Positions 1-7,601 of a stretch of 58,997 nucleotides of DNA are shown one piece after another. The notes under the pieces were generated by a model that was given only the letters and a program-made list of their open reading frames with translations, made no database searches and was not told where the DNA came from. The stretch is taken from the NCBI GenBank assembly GCA_043804925.1, contig JAZDIP010000004.1, forward strand, positions 1-58,997, given 5' to 3'. The stretch's first letter is position 1. Each line of letters starts with the position of its first letter. This DNA comes from ChocPot-Mid sp043804925 (GTDB lineage: Bacteria; Bacteroidota; Ignavibacteria; Kapaibacteriales; UBA2268). A program made the translations under genes and the position numbers.

Positions 1-50
1 TTCCGTAATTCATCTATTGAATGAATGTCTACAACTTTTAAGGTACGCAT
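1..50 (-). CDS. 5' end of an unidentified gene (partial)
   Basis: The window begins inside a gene read leftwards. An ATG at 50-48 opens 16 codons (MRTLKVVDIHSIDELR...) without a stop, preceded by an AAGGAG ribosome binding site about six bases upstream. Only the N-terminus is visible, so the product cannot be named. The good start signal is the main support. Confidence 0.5.
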   Translation of the reverse strand, partial: MRTLKVVDIHSIDELR

Positions 51-173
51 TGTAATTCTCCTTATTATTTGATAAAATGTTCTTTTACAAATATAAGGAA
101 AATTTATTTATTTTACTACTCTTGTTATCAATTTAGTATTATTTGTCATTTCTTTCGCTGTTTCAGTATTTAT

Positions 174-434
174 TTAATTGAGTCTGACAGATAGATGTAT
201 CATTGATTTTACTTCACTACAAGAACCATTTGCTATATTTAAAAATCAGATAAAGTCTGCTTTGGGATGCCTCTCAAATCCTTCCGCTGTGTTATTTGAT
301 ATAGATACGACAGCCCTTAATATTTGGTCCTTAAATCCATAGTCCTTATGTTTACTAAAAATATGATAAATATCAACAGCCAAGTCCTGAGCTTTTTACC
401 ATACTACTATATCTTCGAATTTCACAATTTTCAT
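174..434 (-). pseudogene. broken four-helix bundle (23S rRNA-IVP/TIGR02436-type) protein
   Basis: Read on the minus strand from ATG 434, the frame gives MKIVKFEDIVVW-stop-KAQDLAVDIYHIF, then a segment with RAVVSISNNTAEGFERH, KADFI-stop-FLNIANGSCSEVKS, and a final stop. These are the family hallmarks VWxKA, RAxxSIxxNIAEG and FxRFLxIAxGSxxE. Both internal stops fall where the family has Gln (CAA to TAA) and Arg (CGA to TGA). The reading frame ends after about 86 codons, short of the usual 115-125, so the C-terminal helix is missing too. Proteins of this fold are small helical bundles of uncertain function, often encoded in 23S rRNA intervening sequences or free-standing. This copy should not make a full protein. 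Confidence 0.8.
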
Positions 435-489
435 TTTAACTATTCAAATTAATTTAATAATACTAACATTAGTCTTCTGATATCTCACC

Positions 490-537
490 ACTGACAACTG
501 ACAACTGACGACTGACGACTGACGACTGACGACCGAA
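490..537. repeat. degenerate tandem words of the GACAACTGAC/GACGACTGAC type
   Basis: Five or more units of a ten-base word (acaactgac, then gacgactgac three times) run up to the stop codon of the response regulator gene, which starts at the very next base. Related words occur at 29486-29520, 29896-29928 and 44137-44162. Confidence 0.75.
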
Positions 538-1323
538 CTAAAGCCCAAGGATTTTAATATCTTCTATAAAATTTGTTGCATCGAGACGAATCAACCATCC
601 TCTTCCGTATGGGTCTTCTAGATAAAAATCAGGATTTTTTACCAAAGCTTCGTTCACGTCGACAACTGTACCGCTAAGTGGCGACAACAAACTTTCAGAC
701 CTAAGGTCTGAAGAAAATATCTGGAAATAAACGCTCCCCTGCCTCAACTCATCGCCTACATTCGGCAAATAAACGTTTTGAATTTTACCGAAACTGTAAA
801 GGAATGGCCTTTCGACACCAATGAGCACAGTCCCGTCTTCATCTTTCATAAACCATGAATGCTCTCCGATACCTTTGAAACCACCTGTCCAAAGAGGTTT
901 CTCAAGTATTTGTGCCTTACCGGGAGTTTCCTTTATGTTACGTGATGCCAGTACAAGTTCTGATGCCCTTTTAACAACTTTTGTCAGTTCATCACGTGTA
1001 AAAGGTTTGGCAAGATAATCGAATGCTCCCAATTGTTGTGCCTGTAAAGCTGTGTTGATTGTTGCATAGCCGGTTATCATAATTGCAATAATAAATTTAT
1101 TTCTTTGCTGAAGTAATTTCAAAAACTCGAGTCCGTCAATTTCCGGCATCATCAAATCCGTCAAAATAATATCAACTTCCTCTCTATCCATAATACTTAA
1201 AGCACTTTCAACATTTAATGCTGAAAATACTGCAAAGTCAGGCATACTCCTCAAATGCTTCCTTATGCTGTCGAGAACAATTTGCTCATCATCAACAATT
1301 AATATTTTTATTTTGCTTTCCAT
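538..1323 (-). CDS. response regulator with C-terminal GcvH-like domain
   Basis: Residues 1-120 form a receiver domain: acidic pair D11/D12, phospho-acceptor D56 in LTDLMMPEIDG, T84 and K106 (KPF). Residues 143-261 match the glycine cleavage H protein fold, with the strongly conserved DPYGRGWLIRL near the end and SPLSGTVVDVNEAL in the hammerhead. In true H protein a lipoyl-lysine sits seven residues before the SP of SPxSG; here that position is Leu (about 207) followed by Arg, so lipoylation is unlikely. The protein thus looks like a phosphorylation-controlled scaffold or sensor rather than a glycine cleavage component. No DNA-binding domain is present. No histidine kinase lies in the window. 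The next gene upstream starts 55 bases away and is unrelated. Confidence 0.88.
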   Translation of the reverse strand: MESKIKILIVDDEQIVLDSIRKHLRSMPDFAVFSALNVESALSIMDREEVDIILTDLMMPEIDGLEFLKLLQQRNKFIIAIMITGYATINTALQAQQLGAFDYLAKPFTRDELTKVVKRASELVLASRNIKETPGKAQILEKPLWTGGFKGIGEHSWFMKDEDGTVLIGVERPFLYSFGKIQNVYLPNVGDELRQGSVYFQIFSSDLRSESLLSPLSGTVVDVNEALVKNPDFYLEDPYGRGWLIRLDATNFIEDIKILGL

Positions 1324-1377
1324 AAATTATTTTCTAAATCTATTGATTAAACTAAAACCTAAAAACAATCATTAAAC

Positions 1378-1950
1378 TCAAAATGTAAATCCTATACCGA
1401 TACCTAAACCTATTTTTGTTGTCCTATTTCTAACAGGATAAGTAGGGTCATTATTTTCAGTAATTTCTTTGTTGTCTTCAAAAAATTTATATCCTAACTC
1501 AAGACCTAAAACAAATCTTTTATAGTACAATTCATATCCGACGCCAACACCAATATTAAAGGAATGATTGATTGTTTCTGTTTTATTACTTAAGGATTTA
1601 TCAAACTCATTATCATAATAATAATAAGAACCTGTTAAAAGATAAACCCGTGATACATCAGTTCTGTACATATTTCTTTGAATTTCCAGCCCAAAGTCAT
1701 AATTAAAATTACTAAATTCCTCATCCTCCTTTTTATTGATGTAATAATAAATCAGACCCATTGCCTGAAGGTTGAAATCTTCAGAAATTTTTTTATTGAA
1801 ATAAAATCCATATCCTGACATATTCGATGCCTTTAATCCAAATGAATTTGTAAAGTCAATGTACTTTACCTCATCGGCTTTAACATCTGATGTGTATGCC
1901 AATAAAAATAAAATTGTTATATAAATATATTTAGAATCCAAAATCAACAC
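1378..1950 (-). CDS. outer-membrane beta-barrel-like protein (paralogue 2)
   Basis: The N-terminus has a hydrophobic export signal (YIYITILFLLAYTSDVKA). The rest alternates polar and aromatic residues in short strands (LTGSYYYYDN, GVGVGYELYYKRFVLGLELGYKF) and ends in GIGIGFTF, with the terminal Phe typical of outer-membrane barrels. It resembles the preceding gene, including GFGLS/GYGFY and the C-terminal half, so the two are tandem paralogues. The gene overlaps the end of its upstream neighbour by 20 bases and is probably translated from the same message. The function is unknown; a small porin-like or OmpW/OprF-like barrel is the best structural guess. Confidence 0.7.
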   Translation of the reverse strand: MLILDSKYIYITILFLLAYTSDVKADEVKYIDFTNSFGLKASNMSGYGFYFNKKISEDFNLQAMGLIYYYINKKEDEEFSNFNYDFGLEIQRNMYRTDVSRVYLLTGSYYYYDNEFDKSLSNKTETINHSFNIGVGVGYELYYKRFVLGLELGYKFFEDNKEITENNDPTYPVRNRTTKIGLGIGIGFTF

Positions 1951-2548
1951 CTACACCTAATCCAACATAAGTACCACCTGTCCAATCAGGTACATTATCA
2001 TTTAGCTTATCGATATTATCATATTTATAACCGAAGTTAAAATTTGCCGAAAATCTTTTCTCAAGAAACACTCTCAAGCCAATACCTACTCCTGCAGAGA
2101 AAGTTTTAACTGAATTTTCCCTGTCGTAGTTTTCCCCTTGTTTATCGCCGTTTGTATCATCCGAATAATAGGCACCAATCAAACCATAAATGCAGGTTGT
2201 GGATGTTGTAATAAAATCTCTTTTAAACTCGATACCGAAATCCAGTAAAACATCTTTTGTTTCTTTGGTAATTACTAATTTCCTCGTATCTTCCCATTGA
2301 ATATTTTGACGGTAATGTGCTAAACCACAGACTAAAATTTCGTAATTATTGGCAAACCGTCTTGAAAGACTCAAACCAAAACCTGAAATATTAGAATACC
2401 GGACACCAACTAAATTATCATATAGGTTAGCGATATTTTCTTTTTTATTGTAATAAATATCCGTGCTGTCTTCTGAAAACCAATCATCTGCAAAAGATAT
2501 ATTTGCACAGGTAACACTTAAAAAAAGTACCAATAATATTTTTTTCAT
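1931..2548 (-). CDS. outer-membrane beta-barrel-like protein (paralogue 1)
   Basis: It begins with a clear signal peptide (MKKILLVLFLSVTCANISFA, cut before DDWF). The mature part has barrel-like strands (VGVRYSNISGFGLSLSRRF, SAGVGIGLRVFLEKRFSANFNFGYKY) and ends GLGVGVDFGF with a C-terminal Phe. Length (205 residues) suits an eight-strand barrel. It is followed by the related gene at 1378-1950 with a 20-base overlap. No ligand or partner can be named. Confidence 0.7.
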   Translation of the reverse strand: MKKILLVLFLSVTCANISFADDWFSEDSTDIYYNKKENIANLYDNLVGVRYSNISGFGLSLSRRFANNYEILVCGLAHYRQNIQWEDTRKLVITKETKDVLLDFGIEFKRDFITTSTTCIYGLIGAYYSDDTNGDKQGENYDRENSVKTFSAGVGIGLRVFLEKRFSANFNFGYKYDNIDKLNDNVPDWTGGTYVGLGVGVDFGF

Positions 2549-2617
2549 ATAAGAACCCGATTAATTAATAATAATTTCATTTATAAAATCATCCCAAACA
2601 AGAAAGTATTTCAAATC

Positions 2618-4216
2618 CTATTTTATATAAAACTTCATCAACATCTGAATATCATCATTAGGTCTTTCGTATTTATCGTATTTTTTTGAAATATAAAATT
2701 TAAAATATTGATTGCATGCCTTGGCGATTGCTTCACCCAAAAGTTCATGGTCGCGGTAGCAAATCCAATCTTCAAAACATCCGTTTAATCCGGAAACCGT
2801 TTCAATTGTTGCCGCCATAACTTTATCTTTGAAGTTAACCCACCACCACATTTCGGGAAAATGCTTTTTCTCCGTAAGCTTTCCGCTTTCTTCGCTGTCA
2901 CGGACATTAATCGTATCTCCGCAATAGTAATCACTTAAAATCTTTGTAAACTCCAATTGCTTTTTGAAGAGGGAATCTCCTTCGGCACCATACTCAGGTT
3001 TACTTTCCTTGAAATTTGTATAAAGAAAATTTCTCCAATTAGGATACGCATTTTTCGAATGAAGGTTAAGTGCTATTATAAATTCAGGTCCCTGTTTTTC
3101 CAAGCGGGTAATAACCGAATGTAATGCTTTGGTCTCGGGAGCTGTTTCTTTAATAAGGTCGTAATTATTTTCAGCTTTAATCCATGTTCGTTCAAGGTCA
3201 AGACTATTGTCTGGAGTTACTCTCGCATTGCCCAACGCCACACCATCAGGATTAACCATCGGGACAATATGGAATATCAGCTTAGTTAAATCCGCTTTCT
3301 TGCAATGCACGTTGCAGTCACTGATAAGATACTTAACCAATCCTTCAACAGCAAAAGAACTTCCCGTTTCGGAGGGATGGGTTCTTGCATGAATCCAAAT
3401 TCTCTTTTTGTTTTTATCGTCAACCTTGAAATCTGTTATTGTTATCATTCTTATGGCATTACCTTGACCGGATGTTCCAATTTTTTCAATTTTTGCAAAG
3501 GAATTTTTTTCCAGGGAACTTAAAAATTTCTCGAGACGTGATAAGGAATATGGATAATAACGGGCAAGCCATACTGTTGAAGATGAATCGAACACCTTTT
3601 GAATAGTATAATTGAAAAAGCCGTCTTTAGTTGTTGTATTGATAATGTCGTCGGGTGATAACCGGTGCCAATTAATCCTGTCATAGGAATAAACAGGTAT
3701 TACTACAGATTTACCAGGGAAACCGTCGCCTTCGATATTTAATGTTGATGGAACATTATTATTAATCCCGTCAAGCCGTATATACCACCAGTTTCGGAAC
3801 CTGGGAGGCAGTTCCAAATTTCCATTGTCATCCCGCAAAACAATTCTCCATTCCAAAAGACCACTCATCGAATCATCCTCAGGGTCGGATACATTTGTTC
3901 TCGGGCTAATTTTATCAGAAGAACCTTTCAATGTCTGTTCAGTTTTGGAAGTCTTTATCGATTTAGATGTTTTTGTTGAATCAGCAGTAATATTTGTGCT
4001 GTCGGTTTTGTTTTTATCATCATTTTTCAGCTTCCCATCCTCTTTTTTGGCTTTTTTCTTTTTGGTTGTCTTAACAGTTTTCTTTTTTTCTGTTTTAGTA
4101 TTTGATGTTTTGGTCTGTGAAAAACACAGGACGGTTGATAATAAAAACATGATAGAAAATATAACAAGTAATTTTCTATAATATCTGCCGCAATGCTTAT
4201 GAAACTTTCTTTTCAT
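2618..4216 (-). CDS. secreted M14 zinc carboxypeptidase (cytosolic-carboxypeptidase-like)
   Basis: A membrane or signal segment (residues 15-33) is followed by a long Lys/Thr/Ser-rich stretch (about 35-105), then a beta-rich domain like the N-terminal domain of CCP/AGBL enzymes (WWYIRLDG, VIPVYSYDRINWHR). The M14 catalytic domain supplies the zinc ligands H280-x-x-E283 (HARTHPSE) and H386 (NLHSKN), NPDG at 322-325, and the catalytic Glu472 in ETVSG. All key residues are present, so it is probably active. M14 enzymes remove C-terminal residues from proteins or peptides; the CCP subgroup includes deglutamylases. Export to the cell envelope is inferred from the N-terminus. The low-complexity linker is rich in A on the coding strand and causes a spurious antisense frame at 3825-4181. 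Confidence 0.85.
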   Translation of the reverse strand: MKRKFHKHCGRYYRKLLVIFSIMFLLSTVLCFSQTKTSNTKTEKKKTVKTTKKKKAKKEDGKLKNDDKNKTDSTNITADSTKTSKSIKTSKTEQTLKGSSDKISPRTNVSDPEDDSMSGLLEWRIVLRDDNGNLELPPRFRNWWYIRLDGINNNVPSTLNIEGDGFPGKSVVIPVYSYDRINWHRLSPDDIINTTTKDGFFNYTIQKVFDSSSTVWLARYYPYSLSRLEKFLSSLEKNSFAKIEKIGTSGQGNAIRMITITDFKVDDKNKKRIWIHARTHPSETGSSFAVEGLVKYLISDCNVHCKKADLTKLIFHIVPMVNPDGVALGNARVTPDNSLDLERTWIKAENNYDLIKETAPETKALHSVITRLEKQGPEFIIALNLHSKNAYPNWRNFLYTNFKESKPEYGAEGDSLFKKQLEFTKILSDYYCGDTINVRDSEESGKLTEKKHFPEMWWWVNFKDKVMAATIETVSGLNGCFEDWICYRDHELLGEAIAKACNQYFKFYISKKYDKYERPNDDIQMLMKFYIK

Positions 4217-4258
4217 AAAATAATTTATATAAAATCAAAAAAACAATATATAAATATA

Positions 4259-4993
4259 CTAAAAATATGTTTTTATTAATAATATTATTCCAATAACCAG
4301 TAGGAAAAAATAAATCAACCTGTCGAATTTTTCCCGGGATATTTTGTTGTTTAATTTAGTCCCTATGAAAATTGCGAGGATAATGAGAGGAAGAGTTATA
4401 AGAAAATATATCCATACCGTACTTGTCCAAAAACCAGCCAGACCATGTCCGAGAATAATGAAAAAATTAGTTGGAAGAAAAATTCCCTGAAGCAAAATCC
4501 TGAATTCTTCAGGTTCCCATTTTTTCAAAGAACCATAAATTATTATTGGTGGACCATTGGTATTGTAAGCACCACCCAATGCACCCGAAATAATACCGAA
4601 TAACCAGGAGAACTTATTCGTTTTCAATTTTCTCAGGTCAGGATTAATAATTCTGTATATGGCAAATAAGATCAACATTGTAGCCAATACAGTCTTTACC
4701 AAATCATCATGTGTGTCTCTTAAAAACAAAACTCCAAGCGGAATACCCAATAAAGAAAAAATTATCAAATGCCAAACTTTCTTAATATTGAAAGAGTTTT
4801 TATTAGTAATTAAAATAACTATCGAAATAAAAAAACCGGTAAAAGCGACAATGGGAGTGGCTGTTTTGATGCTTATGAACATTGCAAGCAAGGGCATTGA
4901 AATCAAAGCATCCCCGAAGCCGAATGTCGAGCGGAACATGGCTGATGTAAAAATCACTAAAACAAATAATATTATTTCCCAACTAATTTCCAT
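4259..4993 (-). CDS. TauE/SafE (TSUP) family membrane transporter
   Basis: The 244-residue protein is almost wholly hydrophobic with about eight membrane segments. The N-terminal repeat has FRSTFGFGDALISMPLLAMF and the second repeat GALGGAYNTNGPPIIIYGSL, both typical of the family formerly called DUF81. Members move small anions such as sulfite, sulfoacetate or other organosulfur compounds. The substrate cannot be told from sequence. It stands between an M14 peptidase and an unknown secreted protein; the gene at 5014 ends 21 bases upstream, so co-transcription is possible. Confidence 0.85.
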   Translation of the reverse strand: MEISWEIILFVLVIFTSAMFRSTFGFGDALISMPLLAMFISIKTATPIVAFTGFFISIVILITNKNSFNIKKVWHLIIFSLLGIPLGVLFLRDTHDDLVKTVLATMLILFAIYRIINPDLRKLKTNKFSWLFGIISGALGGAYNTNGPPIIIYGSLKKWEPEEFRILLQGIFLPTNFFIILGHGLAGFWTSTVWIYFLITLPLIILAIFIGTKLNNKISREKFDRLIYFFLLVIGIILLIKTYF

Positions 4994-5013
4994 ATACTTT
5001 CATAATCCGGCAC

Positions 5014-6330
5014 TTATTTGTCCAAAAAGCTAAATCCAAATAAAATAAAGGGAGAGGATTCAAGTGAAAATCCTTTTTCAAACCCTGCTGTTTTATATCC
5101 CAATTCAATAAATAGCGAAATATTTGTTTCTGTAAAAACCAATTTCTGATTTACTCTTGATGAAATTAATAATCCGGGTAATATTTCTTTAGAAATTGTT
5201 TTATCACTTTTCATTTCCATATCCGGTTGAAACCAAAAACTAAGTTTTAGGTCAAAGGAGTGATTATCAGCATAAAAAATATTATTGATATTGATTTTAG
5301 CTCCTCCCCAACTTTTATAGTAGGTGTCGTCTCCAACCATAATATCTAAATTGTAAATACTTTCGTTATGTTTAACATAATTCTTAATCTGATATTGAAA
5401 GCCAAAAGGAGTTAATTCCATGCCTAATGCGGGAAGATACTTTATTCCTGCGATGTCAAGAGTTAAAAGTTCGCCTATACGAATGCCATCACCAAAATAA
5501 TCGCTGACAGACAAGGCAGAGAAAATAAAAAACGGGTCTAATATATTTAATAAATAGTATTTTTTCATGTCCTTAATAACTTTTTCTTTTTCTTCAGGAT
5601 ATTCCGGTCCGGGAGGATTAACTAAAGCAGAAACATACATAGCATAGTCATGCCCACCCTGATTAATATCATCATCTTCCGGTGTGGATTGTAAGTAACC
5701 TAATGTATTAAATTTTGAAAATAAATATAATAATGCTTCACGATAATAAATACTTCCTTTTGACATCCATCTCATGTCATATTTATCCAGTAATACGGAT
5801 TCTGTAATATTCCCACCGATTGCAACTGTAAGGTATTGAAAGTAATTCAAGTTATCATCTTTAAGATTGAATGAAGTCATTCCTCCACCTCTTCCATAAG
5901 GAAAAGGAACATCAAATTTATATTTAATGTTATCAATTCCTGCATCACGGAAAACCCAGCCATGCCCGGAATATTCATGGTCAACTACAATTAGCCAATT
6001 ATCTACAGGGAACTCAAGAGCAATATATTTAGCAAGTCTTAATAATTTTCCTCCAAGTCCTGTCCAAAAGCCGTCTTCTTGGAACCATTTAGTACCTATC
6101 AGATAATCCTGTCCTTTGCCAATTGCTTGTTGAATGGTTATAATTGATTCGGCTGAGCTTTGTGGAGATAATAAAGGGTCAACAGTAAGGTTGAGAAAAG
6201 TAAGCGAAGGATTTTTTATAATATTTGTATCATTTGTTGATAACTGTTGTAAATCCTGGCTTTGAAGATTAAAATACGATACCATGCCTATTAGCACAGC
6301 AAAACAATAAAAAAACAAAACTTTACTCAT
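5014..6330 (-). CDS. unknown secreted protein with HEYSGHG motif
   Basis: The N-terminus is a signal peptide-like stretch (MSKVLFFYCFAVLIGMVSYFNLQSQ). Residues 110-130 read LIVVDHEYSGHGWVFRDAG: His118-Glu119 with His123, one residue longer than the zinc HExxH motif, followed by a Gly-rich PYGRGGG and GGNITES (Glu177). This layout suggests, but does not prove, a metal site. The C-terminal half is strand-rich (NLDIMVGDD, FDLKLSFWFQP, ISLFIELGYKTAGF) and ends SPFILFGFSFLDK, as in an outer-membrane barrel. No family was recognised. A 508-base stretch with a decayed gene lies upstream. Confidence 0.6.
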   Translation of the reverse strand: MSKVLFFYCFAVLIGMVSYFNLQSQDLQQLSTNDTNIIKNPSLTFLNLTVDPLLSPQSSAESIITIQQAIGKGQDYLIGTKWFQEDGFWTGLGGKLLRLAKYIALEFPVDNWLIVVDHEYSGHGWVFRDAGIDNIKYKFDVPFPYGRGGGMTSFNLKDDNLNYFQYLTVAIGGNITESVLLDKYDMRWMSKGSIYYREALLYLFSKFNTLGYLQSTPEDDDINQGGHDYAMYVSALVNPPGPEYPEEKEKVIKDMKKYYLLNILDPFFIFSALSVSDYFGDGIRIGELLTLDIAGIKYLPALGMELTPFGFQYQIKNYVKHNESIYNLDIMVGDDTYYKSWGGAKININNIFYADNHSFDLKLSFWFQPDMEMKSDKTISKEILPGLLISSRVNQKLVFTETNISLFIELGYKTAGFEKGFSLESSPFILFGFSFLDK

Positions 6331-6568
6331 TATTTTTTGTAAAAGTTAATAATTCAAAGTAAAAATTAAGAAACATTTATTAACTATCAAAATATAAGTT
6401 ATTCTGTTTTTTACTTTTGTAACCTGCATAAATATTTCAAATTTTATCCTTTTTATATCTCATCCATCAAAAGTCTATTGTCCATACAAACACATTACCT
6501 GCTAATGTGATTTAAATCCGGATGTCCCATATTATCTTTCACTGACTCTTGAGCAAATCCTGAGACTA

Positions 6569-6778
6569 TTATTTTCGTTTTTTAAAATTTCCAAATATTA
6601 AAAGAATTGAATTGATTATTAAAAGACCAATTAAACTAATATAAGATATTTTTTCAGGTAATGTCCCTTGAAAATCTTCATTAATAACATTATTTAAAAT
6701 CCATTAAACAAAAATTATATTTCCTGCTATTGTTAACTAAATTAACGGTTCAATGATGTTTTTTATCTTGTTTTTCAT
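6569..6778 (-). pseudogene. decayed small membrane protein gene
   Basis: This is the only structure seen in the gap 6331-6838. From ATG 6778 one frame reads MKNKIKNIIEPLI-stop-LTIAGNIIFV-stop-WILNNVINEDFQG, then a hydrophobic segment (ISLIGLLIINSILLIFG), a basic end FKKRK and a stop. Start, two hydrophobic segments and a positively charged tail in a single frame argue for a real gene of about 69 residues interrupted by TAG and TAA; both could come from Gln codons by one C-to-T change. No family is recognised. The rest of the gap shows nothing. Confidence 0.5.
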
Positions 6779-6838
6779 ATTTTCACATAATAAAAATAAA
6801 ATTAAAATGTTTGTAATATTTACAAATAAACTTTTCCT

Positions 6839-7084
6839 TTATTCAATTTCAGAGTATTCATCTTCAGTATTAAATTGCTCTGCTATTAATTCCATAGCTC
6901 TTTCGTAGTCAGATTCCATTACCATTATCTGAGGTCCTTCTCCTTTCATGGTATTCATGGATGGAAGCAAATTCGAAATGTGTTCATTTGCAATAAAGCA
7001 TTGAATACCTTCACTTTCGAGATGTCCTTTTATGATGTTTGCTTCAATGACATCACTACATGATTTTAATACAACAAATTTCAT
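6839..7084 (-). CDS. DUF2007-type small protein
   Basis: The 81-residue protein fits the DUF2007 (putative signal-transducing) family: an N-terminal strand FVVLKSCSDVIEANIIKGHLESEGI, a loop, then GPQIMVMESDYERAMELIAEQ. The pattern 'source-to-copy helix plus A..LL..EGI' and the late VxxxDxxxAxEL are characteristic. The biochemical role of the family is unknown. The start overlaps the stop of the SRPBCC gene by four bases (ATGA), so the two are translationally coupled. Confidence 0.78.
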   Translation of the reverse strand: MKFVVLKSCSDVIEANIIKGHLESEGIQCFIANEHISNLLPSMNTMKGEGPQIMVMESDYERAMELIAEQFNTEDEYSEIE

Positions 7085-7533
7085 TTAAAATCAACTCCCT
7101 TCGTTTCAACTAAATTTTTAAATTTTTCTAACTCCGATTTAGATTGCTTTATCATCTTTTTGCGAACAAATGGAAGTAATAGTTTTAAAAAAAGTGGTTT
7201 TCCTTTTCCCGACCAGACTATGCTCATTTCCGTAGTATTACCGGATGAAAGTAATGTTGTTTCTACATGAGCGAATATAACATCTCCGTTAACTTCTGAT
7301 ATATACTTTTTCCCAGGAATGCAATATATCAATTTATCTTCCATGGTATACGGGCGGCCTTTTTGCGAATAATGCAAAATTCCAATTGAACCAACCTCTC
7401 CAGGTTTGCCACTTATTACTTCAAACTTTTCAAGGTCAGTTGTCCAAAATGGAAAATTGTCAGGATTCATCAATGCTTGGACAACTATTTCACTTGGCTG
7501 ATTAATAATTGTATTTACTTTAAATGTAGTCAT
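7081..7533 (-). CDS. SRPBCC/START-like ligand-binding protein
   Basis: The 150-residue sequence follows the polyketide cyclase/AHSA1-like pattern: an opening strand FKVNTIINQPSEIVVQALMNPDNFPFWTTDL (helix plus FPxW), a central sheet (GSIGILHY, YISEVNGDVIFAHVETTLL, TEMSIVWSGKG) and a long C-terminal helix (FVRKKMIKQSKSELEKFKNLVE). Such proteins hold hydrophobic ligands in a cavity or act as chaperone co-factors. It is the first gene of a two-gene unit with the DUF2007 protein. The ligand is unknown. Confidence 0.8.
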   Translation of the reverse strand: MTTFKVNTIINQPSEIVVQALMNPDNFPFWTTDLEKFEVISGKPGEVGSIGILHYSQKGRPYTMEDKLIYCIPGKKYISEVNGDVIFAHVETTLLSSGNTTEMSIVWSGKGKPLFLKLLLPFVRKKMIKQSKSELEKFKNLVETKGVDFK

Positions 7534-7601
7534 TTTGTTTCTCTTTAAATTCTAAATAAAATCAGCTACTCAACTTATAAACTTTATGAACTTTTCACTT
7601 T

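Noticed and set aside
490..537. Short regular repeats that could suggest a CRISPR array
   Set aside because: Units are only about ten bases long with no spacers between them, and no cas gene is nearby; they are tandem words.
3825..4181. 118-codon plus-strand frame
   Set aside because: It is antisense to the Lys/Thr-rich linker of the M14 peptidase and consists of Phe/Val/Ser produced by the A-rich coding strand.
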